DNA of 64,000 nt. Source: Zygaena filipendulae. Its lineage: Eukaryota; Arthropoda; Insecta; Lepidoptera; Zygaenidae. The notes under the pieces are model-generated. The model saw only the letters and a program-made list of their open reading frames with translations, was not told the origin of the DNA and searched no databases. How positions within the stretch are numbered: the stretch's first letter is position 1; each line of letters starts with the position of its first letter. Both the position numbers and the translations under genes were made by a program. The stretch spans positions 1,877,501 through 1,941,500 of the forward strand of contig OU015654.1 in assembly GCA_907165275.2 (NCBI GenBank). Direction: 5' to 3'. This document shows, in pieces, positions 11,600-21,919 of this stretch.

Positions 11600-11820
11600 A
11601 ATCTTGGAAACGGCTCCAACGATTATCATGAAATTTAGTATGCAGTGGGCTTCGGGGGCGATTAATCGATCTAGCTAGGTTTCATTTTTAGAAAACGTCG
11701 TTATATATATATTCAGGCAATTAAATATGAGTGTTTGTTTTCTGATTAACAACAGATGGCGCTATACACAACGAGCAAAGCTCGGTGACCCAGGTATTTG
11801 TAGATTTATACAACACATTT
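11600..11820 (+). repeat. Dispersed repeat, AGCTAGGTTTCATTTTTAG family, copy 1
   Basis: It shares AGCTAGGTTTCATTTTTAGA, AACAGATGGCG and GCTCGGTGACCCAGGTA with the segment at 23610-23975, in the same orientation. The AGCAAAGCTCGGT...CAGGTA ending is a common lepidopteran repeat motif. Class unknown. Confidence 0.55.
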
Positions 11821-12377
11821 TCCAGAATTTTCCTTACACTAACAACAGGAACAGGAAAGCATATTGATCAATTTTGTAAAGCATCTATGTTATCTATGAT
11901 GAGCGACCTGAATGCGAGACTTATCTGTGCTCCAAATTTATGACGTTTGCATTACACTAGATTTCGTCTGTTGACAAAAACGATTATGTCATTGGCGTTT
12001 AATTTGGTACAAAAAAACCGTAGTCACAGCGAGTTTTTTATCCCAGTATTCGAATATTCTGTAGCGTGACGTTAAGTCCGTGACGAATCTTTTCGTAATC
12101 ACTTTGGCTATTTATGGAAATGTTTAGTATTCAGGAGAACGTCTTGATTTCTGCCGAATTTAAGTCGCATATACATAGTATTTTTGCGTAAAGACATAAT
12201 TCGTTCTTCTTACCTAAAATAGTTATGGTATTTTGCTATTTTTGGATCTGGGTGTACCTAAAGAGTAAAACGCTCCCCTGAATGTGGATGTAATGTATGA
12301 AAGAGAGAGAGAGAGACAGTTTCTGAATCCTCTTGAATAGTGATGTATGCGAGAGAGAAAGAGCTGGTAACACTTAC

Positions 12378-12511
12378 CCTGCAAGCGAAGAGGGCGTTTT
12401 GCCACGAGGCCTCCTCGTCACTGAAGAAGTAGCAGCTGTGGCCCAGCCGGATGAAGTGGGGCGGGCACACGTACGACATGCGCGTCGAGTTCCTGCCCTG
12501 CACGCCTCTGC
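12378..12511 (-). CDS. C-type lectin-like domain protein, exon 2 (partial gene)
   Basis: This 134-nt internal exon encodes about 44 residues. They include VCPPHFIRLGHSCYFFS, then SWQNALFACR, which is the opening of a C-type lectin-like fold: first Cys pair, the CYxFS strand, and the W-x-x-A-x-x-x-C helix. Such domains bind sugars or proteins outside the cell. The donor on the minus strand is AGG|GTAAGTG, in phase 0. The acceptor is TTTCAG|GCAGAG at 12512, in phase 1, so its two leading bases complete the codon left open by exon 1. An A-run directly precedes the acceptor in place of a pyrimidine tract, contributed by an adjacent dispersed repeat. The remaining half of the domain (WIG-type core and last cysteines) was not found at lower coordinates. 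The exact orthologue is not identified. Confidence 0.75.
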
Positions 12512-12517
12512 CTGAAA

Positions 12518-12662
12518 TTTTTTTTTTTATGTCATAGAGGGCAAACGGGCAAGTGGTACACCTGATGGTAAGTGATTAACGCCGCCCATAGACATCTGCA
12601 ACACCAGAAGGCACGCAGGTGCATTGCTGACCTGGAATGGGGATGGGAGTTGGGAGATTATT
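12518..12662 (+). repeat. Dispersed lepidopteran repeat abutting the lectin acceptor
   Basis: It begins with a T-run and ATGTCATAGAGGGCAAACGG, continues GGTACACCTGATGGTAAG and CGCCGCCCATAGACAT, and ends near a second Helitron. This order matches a short interspersed element widespread in Lepidoptera; whether it is a SINE or a MITE is not settled here. Its start lies about 6 bp from the exon 2 splice acceptor. Confidence 0.65.
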
Positions 12663-12669
12663 ATATGCA

Positions 12670-12832
12670 CTAGCTGCGGTTCGCGGTTTCACTCGTATGA
12701 AACGCACAAATTTTGCTCCTTGCTTGTATGTTGCTCCGAGCTAAGCTCAATCTATACCTGTGAAAACCGCATGACAATCCATTCAGTAGTTCTGGAGATT
12801 AGGGTGAGCAGACAGACAGAAAAGAATTTTAA
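12670..12832 (-). mobile_element. Helitron-like element in lectin intron 1
   Basis: The minus-strand 3' end is GAGTGAAACCGCGAACCGCA and GCTAG, with a changed hairpin. The core CTACTGAATGGATTGTCATG and the TCTGTCTGTC run mark it as related to the 19471 and 49120 copies. Confidence 0.65.
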
Positions 12833-13250
12833 AAACAGTTCCTCTCAATTTTTGGTAAATATATTCAATGTACAGAAAAGCGTACTGTATCTCTTTTATT
12901 ATAGTAGTCTAGATTACAAATGCTAACAGATAATATCTGGGCGACCGAACGTCGCTCGGTGATAACTTTGATAAAGTGCCAACTGTTGTTGAGTGACTAA
13001 GAAAGACACCTGCCTTGCTAAACTATAACATCCAGTAGAAACAATTCAAACCTCTATCATTTCCGTAGTATTTGACATAAAACTAAAATCACGTTTTTTT
13101 TTCAGGAAAACGTGGTACATACACTTAAATTAAATATATAATAATAATTTATACCAAAATTATTAAGTCACTTTGTTTGTACTAGGGGGTAATCTTCGGA
13201 TCTACTAAACCGAATCTAAATATTTTTAGAGAAAAATCATAAAAAAGAGC

Positions 13251-13251
<1 letters not shown>

Positions 13252-13317
<66 letters not shown>

Positions 13318-13337
13318 CACACACACACACGCGCACA
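13252..13337. repeat. Compound CA/GA microsatellite
   Basis: A long AC dinucleotide run changes to AG (about 13300-13316) and back to AC. It lies in intron 1 of the lectin-domain gene. Likely length-polymorphic. Confidence 0.9.
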
Positions 13338-13584
13338 AACACAGGATTGTCATAATAACTTTATTATTTTATCTCTGAACAGCAAAAAACTAGATTAAAC
13401 TCACTTAGTAGTTTTACACCTAAAAAGTTTTATACCTAGTATTACATATAGTAAGTGGGTTGGCGGTCCAATGTCGTACCTAACGATGCACGATGTTAAT
13501 AAACTCTTCAAGATCAAGGTTGCAAAGTAAAAACTAGTATTAGGTTTAGTATTTGATGTCGACGACTAATTATCTATTTGCTTT

Positions 13585-13892
13585 TCTATACATATACATA
13601 TAAACAAAACGGAAGTGTCGGTTTGTATTTCCAAATTAACTACTTTTCATTAAATGCATAATTATGAAACTATATACGACAAAAAAATCAATTTTTTTTA
13701 ATTTCTCTCTGTCTATCTGTCTGTTTGTTCTGGCTAATCTCTGAAACGGCTGGACCGATTTGAACGGGACTTTCACTGGCAGATAGCTGATGTTATAAGG
13801 AGTAATATAGGCTACTTTTATTTCAGAAAAAAATACCTAGGTCCTGCGGGAATTCCGAAACTCACGCGGGTGAAACCGTGGGGCACAGCTAG
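13585..13892 (+). mobile_element. Helitron-like element, long GGCTGGACCGATTT subfamily
   Basis: About 308 bp. It carries GAAACGGCTGGACCGATTTG, CTGGCAGATAGCTGATGTTA, and the 3' end CGCGGGTGAAACCGTGGGGC-ACAGCTAG. The 5' third (GGAAGTGTCGGTTTG...ATGCATAATTATG) is shared with 31087 and 42776 only. Confidence 0.75.
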
Positions 13893-13953
13893 TATTGAAT
13901 AAATACTATGCTAGTACGGCGCTTTGCATATTTTCACAGAATATTATGTTCAA

Positions 13954-14087
13954 CTAGCTGCAGTACCCGCGGTTTCACCCGCGTTAATTCCGGAGTTCCC
14001 GCGGGAATTCCGCGATTAAAAGTACTCTACATAATATCCTTCGCTGTAAGTATAGTGTACATCTAAACTTATAAACTTTCCTCTTTA
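13954..14087 (-). mobile_element. Helitron-like element, internally deleted
   Basis: The 3' end CGCGGGTGAAACCGCGGGTA and GCAGCTAG is well kept. The middle is shortened. The 5' side retains AAGAGGAAAGTTTATAAG. It lies 109 bp inside the donor of lectin exon 1. Confidence 0.65.
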
Positions 14088-14195
14088 TAATAATTATTAT
14101 TTGTTTTTAACGTACTAACACGTTAATTACAACAAATAAGGTAACAAAATACATAAATTGAGTAGGTATTTATAAAAAAAAACAAAAATACTTAC

Positions 14196-14268
14196 ACTGT
14201 GACCAAAAGACAATGAAGATTATTCCAGCGATCGCCAACTTTTTTCCTCTCCTCTCCAATGCTTCCAT
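14196..14268 (-). CDS. C-type lectin-like domain protein, exon 1 (signal peptide)
   Basis: This exon encodes 24 residues plus one base. The order is a basic stretch MEALERRGKK, then the hydrophobic core LAIAGIIFIVFW, then SQ, a good secretory leader. The start at 14268 is preceded by ATAAAA and followed by G, a strong insect initiation context. An earlier in-frame ATG at 14355 would add 29 residues and bury the leader, turning it into a membrane anchor. The donor is ACAGT|GTAAGTATT. The leftover T joins GC of exon 2 to give TGC, so the protein would continue leader, Cys, then RGVQGRN and the lectin fold. Intron 1 is 1,684 bp. No TATA box or clear initiator was identified. Confidence 0.6.
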
Positions 14269-14269
14269 T

Positions 14270-14778
14270 TTTATCCTCGATTTTATTTCACGCAACTTTA
14301 AAAACCGACCGCGAACACCGCTATTCACTCGAAAACCGCAGCACTTCACATTCACTTCACATACAAGACATTTTCACTTCGAATTTTAAATTTTTACTGT
14401 GATCTAACGTCATTTTTTTGAGTATTACTAAATAGTGAACTTGTTTTTAAACTATTCATAAGTTTTGCAGTAGGTAGGTATAAGAGTCGTCAGCCTGTAA
14501 CAAAGAAAAAAAGAAGTTATTTCCATAACTGTGTCTTGTGATGTTTAAATACTGATTAAAATAATATGTGTTTTTTCGTTTGCAAATTTAGTCATTGAGG
14601 TTATGTATACAATGATATATCAATGTAAGCGATACATTTAATTTCTTTATCTCAAAACAGATGTTGCCTACATAACTGATGAATTAATGTTTTTAAACGA
14701 TATGTCCTTCACTTGAATGCTAAATTGCTAAATATTGGTCTAATATTTATTTTAATTGTGTAGGTATTTAGAATTGTA
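14270..14778. other. Presumed 5' flank of the lectin-domain gene
   Basis: Upstream of the proposed start on the minus strand lie an open frame back to 14355 and then AT-rich sequence. Transcription presumably starts here, but no core-promoter motif can be assigned. Confidence 0.3.
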
Positions 14779-14947
14779 CTAGCTGTTGGCCGCGATTCCC
14801 GGATAAAGTTCTCCATGTTCTTTATAGTAGGTAGGCACCCCTGAAAACATGACTGTATGCAAAATTTTAGGATGACCAGTTGAGTAGTTGAGGCGTGAAA
14901 GTGTTAACAAACAAACAAACTCACATTCGCATTTTTAATATAATATT
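14779..14947 (-). mobile_element. Helitron-like element
   Basis: The minus-strand 3' terminus ACAGCTAG lies beside a degenerate hairpin. The core reads CAACTGGTCATCCTAAAATT, and the 5' side has GTTTGTTTGTTAACACTTTC. Diverged but collinear with the CCGATCATCATGAAA copies. Confidence 0.65.
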
Positions 14948-15239
14948 AAAGTCTATTATCTAAACTGCTTACTAGACGCAATTATAGATATTAAAGCAAC
15001 ATCAAAATTCAAACCAAAAGAGTAGAGGTATTATAATATTATGTATAATAAATTAAACTTTGCAAGTTGTCGTATTGTGCCGATAAAAGAGGATTGATTT
15101 TCGAAATCAGCTAAAATGGCTGTTTTCATATTATTTTTATAATTTGAAGAACGTAGTAAAGAAGAAAAACTTTATGAATTGCAACCATTTTAATTATTCT
15201 TAAAAGGGTTCTTAGCTACCTACCTCCTTTACTAGAATA

Positions 15240-15440
15240 CCAGCTGTCCCCCATAGTTTTACCCGCGGTAATTTCGGAGTTCCTGCGGAAATTCCAGGAT
15301 AAAACGTAGACATAAAACCTTCCTCATAAATCACTCTATCCATTGGTGAAAATCGCATGAAAATCCGTTGCGTATAGTTTTAAAGATCTAAGCATACATA
15401 GGGACAGACTAACAGCCGGAAGCGACTTTGTTTCACCCTA
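15240..15440 (-). mobile_element. Helitron-like element, GTCGCTTCCG subfamily
   Basis: The 3' end is CCGCGGGTAAAACTATGGGG and ACAGCTGG, a CTGG terminus instead of CTAG. The 5' side has AAAGTCGCTTCCGGCTG and TCTGTCCCTATGTATGCTTA, matching the plus-strand copy at 49120. Confidence 0.7.
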
Positions 15441-15822
15441 TTTGATGACGAAAATCAGCAAAGTGAAGAGCAAAATTTCGATTGTAATAATAAGTCGATA
15501 GTAATTTCACTCACGCACTAACGCCGTTGGGAGTTTAGTCACCATCGGCCACTTTTACGACCTAATAATCCAAAGTGAGATTTCTCCTAGTGACTAGGCT
15601 TTCTAACTCGACCTAAATTGCAATTGTAAACCATAATATTATTGTGAGTTGCAAATGGTTTTATACAATAGATCGTTAAGAACTAATTATTTATAATAGA
15701 CACAATAATATGACACTGTCTGATACTAATCACTAATGGAAAACTAGCTTTCCATTCGCGGGCTCAAGCGCTTTTAAGCGGTTAAAATGGTTTATTCCAA
15801 CTAGTTAGACCAGTAGTTAGAT

Positions 15823-16191
15823 CAGAGGTTCCCATACTTTTTTTTCTCATAGACCACTTTAAACATTTTGCTGGATCTGGTGAACCCCCTGCAGCTATTA
15901 CATATTTTATTAACTTCGAAACCCGAAAAAGTATATGTCTATGGCAATCTGTGTTGTGCGGCTATTTTTCAATCAACTATGAATTAAAAGTTTTCGAAAA
16001 AAAGGTGAGAATTTATTATTGCTTTGATTATGCTGTGAGTGGATGTCATTTAAGCTAAGTTTCAAGGCCAGTCTAAAAAGCGTCTTCATCCAACAGTTGT
16101 GAATCCCCATTTTTTTTCCACGCAAGCGTAGACCCCTGTCGGACTCCCGTGGACCCCTGGGGGTCCACCTGGACCACTTTGGGAATCAATG
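15823..16191. mobile_element. hAT-type MITE with perfect 8-bp target duplication
   Basis: A 369-bp element bounded by CAGAGGTTCCCATACTTT and, inverted on the right, CATTGATTCCCAAAGTGG. AGTTAGAT is duplicated exactly at 15815-15822 and 16192-16199. A smaller palindrome GGACCCCTGGGGGTCCACC lies near the right end. No transposase. The intact duplication suggests fairly recent insertion. Confidence 0.85.
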
Positions 16192-16199
16192 AGTTAGAT

Positions 16200-16758
16200 G
16201 ATCGAACTGTCAGGATATTTTTTTTTCCAATTTGTTAGACTGACTGAGGTAACTCTAATATACAAAATACGTGTTATGTGACGAGAACAGCTGACTGTGT
16301 CTAAAAAGGACACTTCTAATATTCAATTTCAACTGGATAAAACTTAAATTGTAAGTTTATTTTAAGATTAATTTTGGTTTTAAACTTCATTATATCGATA
16401 TTTAATAAGTTTCAACGCCTAGATTATTTCGTATAAAACGCATGACTAAAATAGTTGTGTGTATTGCACAAGTTCCCGTGCGCTCGGCTTGAAATCACTA
16501 CTTCCTCTGTACCCTTTGATGTCGCCGATACATGTCTCTATTATAATAAACATCGTACGCGCTAGAAACAATAGCGCTTTTGTCATGATTTGTTGCAACA
16601 TTTGTTAGAAATTACTCACAATATAAGTACACAAAACTGTCGAGTAATTTTGTATGTTGTTCGATCTACATTGCCTATTTCCGGTGAGATGCTATATTAT
16701 GGACATTTGATTGCGAATATATTTTGTGAATGATTGGGAACTTTCCGCCGTGTGTATA
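16200..16758. other. No gene seen
   Basis: AT-rich spacer with no repeat terminus or coding signal recognised. Confidence 0.4.
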
Positions 16759-16759
16759 G

Positions 16760-16873
16760 ATAGAATGATTCAAGAGGAAGGTTTATAGTTTATACGATGG
16801 TTTATACTGGAACTCCCGCAGAAACTCAGAAATTACCGCATTACCGCAGGTAAAATCCGCGGGGGACAGCTAG
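16760..16873 (+). mobile_element. Helitron-like 3' half, first of a tandem pair
   Basis: It keeps ATTCAAGAGGAAGGTTTATA and the 3' end GCAGGTAAAATCCGCGGGGG-ACAGCTAG, but lacks a recognisable 5' TC terminus. The next copy begins at the following base. Confidence 0.7.
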
Positions 16874-17083
16874 TCTATACTAATATAATAAAGAGGAAAG
16901 ATTTGATTTTTTGTTTGTTTGTTTGTTTGTTACGATTTAACTCAAAAACTACTGGACCGATTTCGAAAATTCTTTCACCAATAGAAAGCTACATTATCCC
17001 TGAGTAACTTAAGCTATATTGTTATCCGGAATTCCCGCGGGAACTCCGAAATTATCGCGAGTGAAACCGCGCGGGATAGCTAG
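16874..17083 (+). mobile_element. Full-length Helitron-like element, GAGGAAAG subfamily
   Basis: It starts TCTATACTAATATAATAAAG directly after the CTAG of the previous copy, so the two are head to tail with no spacer. It contains a GTTT microsatellite, CTACTGGACCGATTTCG and GCTACATTATCCCTGAG. The end is GCGAGTGAAACCGCGCGGGA-TAGCTAG. Confidence 0.8.
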
Positions 17084-17414
17084 TCATTTATATAGCAACA
17101 TTAGTGTAGTTCTTTTTTGTAGGTAGGTAAACTATGGTTTCAGAAAAAAATATTTCGACATAGGTACTACATATTTCGATGGATTTAAGTAGTGCATAAA
17201 AATGTAGCGATAAACTTCACAGGTCCATAATAATATAAATAACGTGTGGCTTAATAAATATAAGTTGATATACCTAACACTTTATATCATAGCAGTGCAT
17301 CAATCAAGCATGTTGTGTAACGCGATCCGACTGCGCGCGGGCCGCGGAGGCATTCGAGCGAAAACCGAGATGCGCCGACGCACTTGATCTTGCGTTGCCA
17401 TATTATCAATAATA

Positions 17415-17623
17415 CTAGCTGTTTCCCTCGGTTTTACACGCGTTAATTTCGGAGTTCCAGCGGGAATTCCGGGGTAAAAAGTACCCTATGCCCTTATTTG
17501 TACCCCTGACAACGTGCATGCCGAATTTCATCCACATCCGAATGGATCGAAATGGAGGTTATCGCGTGATTGAGTAACAAATATCCAAACATCCACGCTT
17601 TCACATTTATAATATTAGTAGGA
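17415..17623 (-). mobile_element. Full-length Helitron-like element
   Basis: Minus strand: TCCTACTAATATTATAAATG at the 5' end, a complete core, and the 3' end CGTGTAAAACCGAGGGAAAC-AGCTAG. It is followed seven bases later by another copy in the same orientation. Confidence 0.8.
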
Positions 17624-17629
17624 TAATAG

Positions 17630-17780
17630 GACTAGTCGTTCCCCGCGGTTTTACACGCGGTAATTTCGGAGTTTCCCTGGGAATCCCGCGATAAAAGTAC
17701 CCTTTGTCCCATTCCAGACTATAATCTACCTGAGTGCTAAATTCCATCAAATTCCATACAGCAGTTGTGGCGTGATATTT
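17630..17780 (-). mobile_element. Helitron-like element, 5'-truncated
   Basis: The 3' end CCGCGTGTAAAACCGCGGGG and the core GGGACAAAGGGTACTTTTAT are present. The 5' half fades after about 17780. A plus-oriented scrap of the family (CCGATCATCATGAAATTTCG) lies at 17972-17991. Confidence 0.65.
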
Positions 17781-18011
17781 TAACGGTAATTTCCGGTATT
17801 TCAAAATACGTGTACTACGGTCAGCTGCAGAAATATCAAATAGATATGTATACACTTTTGAGTCATTGAACCTTATTGCAATAGTAATAGCTAGTTCAAA
17901 TACTGACCGGAATGTATACATATTGGTGCTGGTACCTGTTTTTTACGCATTTATGCCTTAACTATATATACAACCGATCATCATGAAATTTCGCATGCAC
18001 ATTGTACATAG

Positions 18012-18730
18012 TTTATGTAAAATCTAGTCAACGATTATTATAAATAAATATTATAAAAGAGTCTAACCTCAAAATTTATTATTAGCAGCATCTGATATTT
18101 TATCAGTAGACAATATACCTATGGAATAAAAGTGCATAAGTCACATGTCGCAGAACTTCGAAACGTTAAGAATGCCCGAGACCTATCTATATTTACATTT
18201 TAAAATGTAACATAACACTGCATAATATGAAACGAAATTAGATCATGCACCGAAATAACAAGCAGTGCACAACGCGGCTATGCGCTGGAAGGTGCATTCA
18301 TGCTTGGCATACCCTTGAGCGTGCATTGGGCTGAGCGCACTTGAGCTTAACGGTCGAAGCACTTGAGAAGTCATTCCGATTCGAACTCGTTATACCTGGA
18401 CGTTGATACCCGAAGACTAGAAGAGAAAAAAAATATCAGCAGGATTTGGATTGGTTATAAAAAATCTATCTATCTAAAAATAAGCTAAAACCAATCCAAA
18501 TACAAATAAATGCACGCGTATCTTGCATAATATTTGATTATGAAACAGTAACAAAAACTTCCCCTTTCTTATGTAATTACGAAATCCGATTACCAAAACG
18601 GTCCAAACGGTTTTATTAGCACAGCAAGAGATACTGTTTTACAAAAGGAAGCAAAAAAAATTGAAGTATATCATATACTGCCGTCAGTACATTATACTTC
18701 AATGTTACAAAATAAACCCTTTATTATGTA
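18012..18730. other. No gene seen
   Basis: Moderately GC-rich near 18240-18400 but with no usable open frame or splice signals. Otherwise AT-rich spacer. Confidence 0.35.
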
Positions 18731-18918
18731 CTAGCTGTGCCCCGCGGTTTCACCCGCAGTAATTTCGGAGTTCCCGCGGGAATTCCGCGAGTACCCTATG
18801 TCCTTCTCTGTATACCTGACAACGTGCATGCCAAATTTCATCCAAATCAGCCGTTTTTGCGTGATTGAGTAACAAACATCCAAACCTCCACACTTTCACA
18901 TTTATAATATTAGTAGGA
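18731..18918 (-). mobile_element. Full-length Helitron-like element
   Basis: Both termini are intact: TCCTACTAATATTATAAATG at the 5' end and CTGCGGGTGAAACCGCGGGG-CACAGCTAG at the 3' end. A small deletion removes the usual ATAAAAAG segment beside GGAATTCCGCG. Confidence 0.85.
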
Positions 18919-18919
18919 T

Positions 18920-19470
18920 CACCATATACGTATACGTATTTTAATTAAATAATATACGAAGCTATGACATAATATTTAAAAGTTGGCGGATAAAAAAAAA
19001 TACAAATGATCCAAGATCTAGAAAGATTTGTGTCTAACATAATACGATTGATACGCTAACATAAAGCGTATCTATAGATTCAATGCACAGAAAAATTAAC
19101 ATATAATCAATCATTTATTTAAAATGCAGACCATGCTTTTAGCTTAGAGGGCCTGATTTTGGGAATGGGAATAGGACCTTGGTCCAAACGATCCAGACGC
19201 GTCGTGCAGACCTGAGTCGCTTCCAAATTGATTTAGATCATGTGTAAACTGAAATAATATTTGATATGGAGGTGTTTTTTGTAGTCTCAGACAGAGAAAC
19301 TATTGCACATGCATGTTCCTTTGTTTGTTTTCTCAGAGATAACTTTATCTGGCTTGGTTACCCACTGACTCAAAACAGACGCAAATAACATGGTTTCTGT
19401 GTGCTTACATTTTCAGAACATCTTACACACTCATAAACGTATATACCGGTTGCAGTAATTTAATATTAAA
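18920..19470. other. No gene seen
   Basis: AT-rich spacer without coding or repeat-terminus signals. Confidence 0.4.
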
Positions 19471-19784
19471 TCTATACTTATATTCTATAGGTAATAAAAG
19501 AGTAGAATCCGTGATTCTGTACATTGAGTATTTTTAACAAAAACTGACAGGAAGCGATAAAAGAAGAGAAACCAACCCAAAAAAAAAATTTAATTCTTTT
19601 CTGTTCGTCGTCTGTCTGTTCGCGATAATCTCTGATTCTACTGAACGGATTGTAATGCGGTTTTCACCGGTAGATTGAGCTTATCCTGGAGCAACAATGA
19701 GCCTTGTTTCATTTAAATCGGATGTCGGGAGAAAAAGTTGTTCTATAAAACATTTCACGCGGTGAAAGTGCGGGGCACAGCTAG
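19471..19784 (+). mobile_element. Helitron-like element, GAGTAGAATCCG subfamily
   Basis: About 314 bp. The 5' region (AGAGTAGAATCCGTGATTCT, then GATAAAAGAAGAGAAACCAA) is unlike the common copies and is shared with the element cut by the window end at 63723. The 3' end is GCGGTGAAAGTGCGGGGCAC-AGCTAG. Confidence 0.75.
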
Positions 19785-21470
19785 TATTTAATATTTTCAT
19801 AACGTAAAATTATTTCGTCGGCTAGATTATTTTATTGACGTCAGTATATTTTCTTTGCATCGTATATGATTCCCTGTTTCCATATAAAACCCCACAGGCG
19901 TCGACCTTCAAGGGCCGCGCAATGTTCTGGTGCGCCGCGTAGGTACCTACCTCCTGTGCATACAAACATTTACGACAAATTTTAGTGACAATCGTAAAAT
20001 AACTCGGGTTCCGTTCTTATTAAACGGTAACGCGTTGAATTTGTTGCGTCAATTTCCAACGGCGGTATATTACGTACTGCGAACTTTGAATTTCACTTCA
20101 TTTTTTTTTATCTTCAATTTAAATTATCCAATTCATTTTCTGCCTAAAATCAAATAATTTCTCTTTTAATCAATGTTAAAATCTATCGAAATTTGGTGGA
20201 TGATTTGAAACAGCGCTGTCTTAGATATCAAAATAACAATTCTGAGAAATACTTCCTCTTACAATGTAGGAAGAAGCGACATACGGTTAAATTAATTTCA
20301 GAAATTGACTTGATCTGAAAATGTTGGGTATGCGCGCAGTGAAATTTTTGCGATTCCAATAGTCATTTGTAATTAAAAACGTCTAAATTCAGTTCGAGCA
20401 CTATTTAGGCTCGTGATTGTAGGTAGGATGTAAGTGGTGAAGTCATCATTACACCTCTTTGTTACGAACGGTAAATTCGTCGCGTGAAATTCGTGATTAA
20501 GATTACGGAATAATTTTACATGGCCCAGTGCGGACGACTGCGGTCGGTTTTAGTGAACTGGTCGGTTTATTTACGGTTGGTGTCGGTTTACCCCCGCTGG
20601 TTGTTTTGAATTCTTCACGCAAACAAAGTTTATACATCTTAAGGTCAACGACGTCACTATTCTCATGTATTGTAATGTAATATTTATTTATGTAACACAA
20701 GCGTAACAAATCTCAAGGCGAAACATGGCGTCGATATGCCATCGAGGTGATAAATAACGACTATTTTACACGTATCTAGTGTAGGGTTTCTCAAGCATAG
20801 TAAACAAATGAGCGAACGAAAAGAAACGAAATCTATTCTTGAAGAACCTCTGAACTTTTCGATATGAGATTTGGGAAAATACCTAACTTCTCGGGTTCGC
20901 ATATAATAAAATTCATCAAAGTTTCATCGTAATCGGATGAATGGTATGGTATAAAACCTGATCGAACTAACGACATGCAGGCAGATTTTTTTCGACACTG
21001 TTCCACCTCTGGAGAAGAGTAACACAATTTTAATATTTATCATAGCTATACGCGTATCATTGTGCAAATATAAACGCTTAAAGACACGTTTTCCGTTAAC
21101 ACTTACATATTTTGTCGGAACAAACTCACATAAAGATGACTGTGTTCTCAACGTTCATTATGGTACGTTCAAATAAAACGAAACGTGACTTGATGCGGTT
21201 GCGGCGCGTGCAATAACGAGGACTTTCCCGACGCACCGTTATGCGAATGCATCGGTAACTTTGGCAACTGTCATCAGACTCGGAGATTACAGCGGCCGTA
21301 TTAAAAAAATCCCCTGCTTTTGAACCACAACTCACAACCATTGACGTAGGTAGGGATTAGATATCGAGGGGAGCCACCGTCCAGTTGAACCACAGATAAT
21401 ATAATACTATAACTAACCAGTAACCACAGTCATGTAATGACAGATCATGATTAATGATGCTCATAATGAT
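19785..21470. other. Unassigned, several short open frames
   Basis: Overlapping minus-strand frames of 64-75 codons between 20503 and 21341 lie in slightly GC-richer sequence. None shows a recognisable domain, and no splice-site pair links them. I do not call a gene. Confidence 0.35.
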
Positions 21471-21477
21471 GCTCAGT

Positions 21478-21679
21478 CTATTTGTTTGATAGTCACACAT
21501 TCACGTTGTAACTACTTAACCGGTCATGATCAAATATTGCACCCGCGTTGTCAAGGTAACTACCAACGTAGTGATTATATGATCTTTGGTAACTACAAAG
21601 AAGGCCACAGTACTTTTTGTTCCAAAATTCCCGCGCAATCTACAAATGTATTGCGGGTGAAACCGCGGGGAACCGCTAG
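21478..21679 (+). mobile_element. Helitron-like element, diverged
   Basis: Core AACTACTTAACCGGTCATGA. The 3' end TTGCGGGTGAAACCGCGGGG-AACCGCTAG is clear. The 5' terminus is eroded. Confidence 0.7.
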
Positions 21680-21779
21680 TAAATAATAATGCACCCCATT
21701 CACTAATTTTATCACTGAAAGAATAAGGTAGAGTTTTTATTACTGGAACGATATTTTACGTACAAACAAAAATTCCCAA

Positions 21780-21917
21780 AATGGTACAAATGGCGAACTT
21801 ACCAACTAACCATTACACAGACAAAGCTAGAGATTTATAGGATAGTTTGTGTACTTCTTATCTCTGGATTCCCACTTATTTTCCGTTAACGTGGGTGAAA
21901 CTGCGGCGAACAGCTAG
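21780..21917 (+). mobile_element. Helitron-like 3' fragment
   Basis: Recognised by GATTCCC and by the end CGTGGGTGAAACTGCGGCGA-ACAGCTAG. The 5' limit is uncertain. Confidence 0.55.
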
Positions 21918-21919
21918 TT

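Noticed and set aside
12333..12515. A plus-strand frame over the lectin exon
   Set aside because: It is the antisense shadow of the minus-strand exon, which has proper splice sites and domain residues.
13252..13337. CRISPR-like or regulatory array
   Set aside because: It is a simple dinucleotide microsatellite without spacers.
20503..21341. Cluster of minus-strand frames suggesting a gene
   Set aside because: Frames overlap in different phases, have no matching splice sites and no recognisable family.
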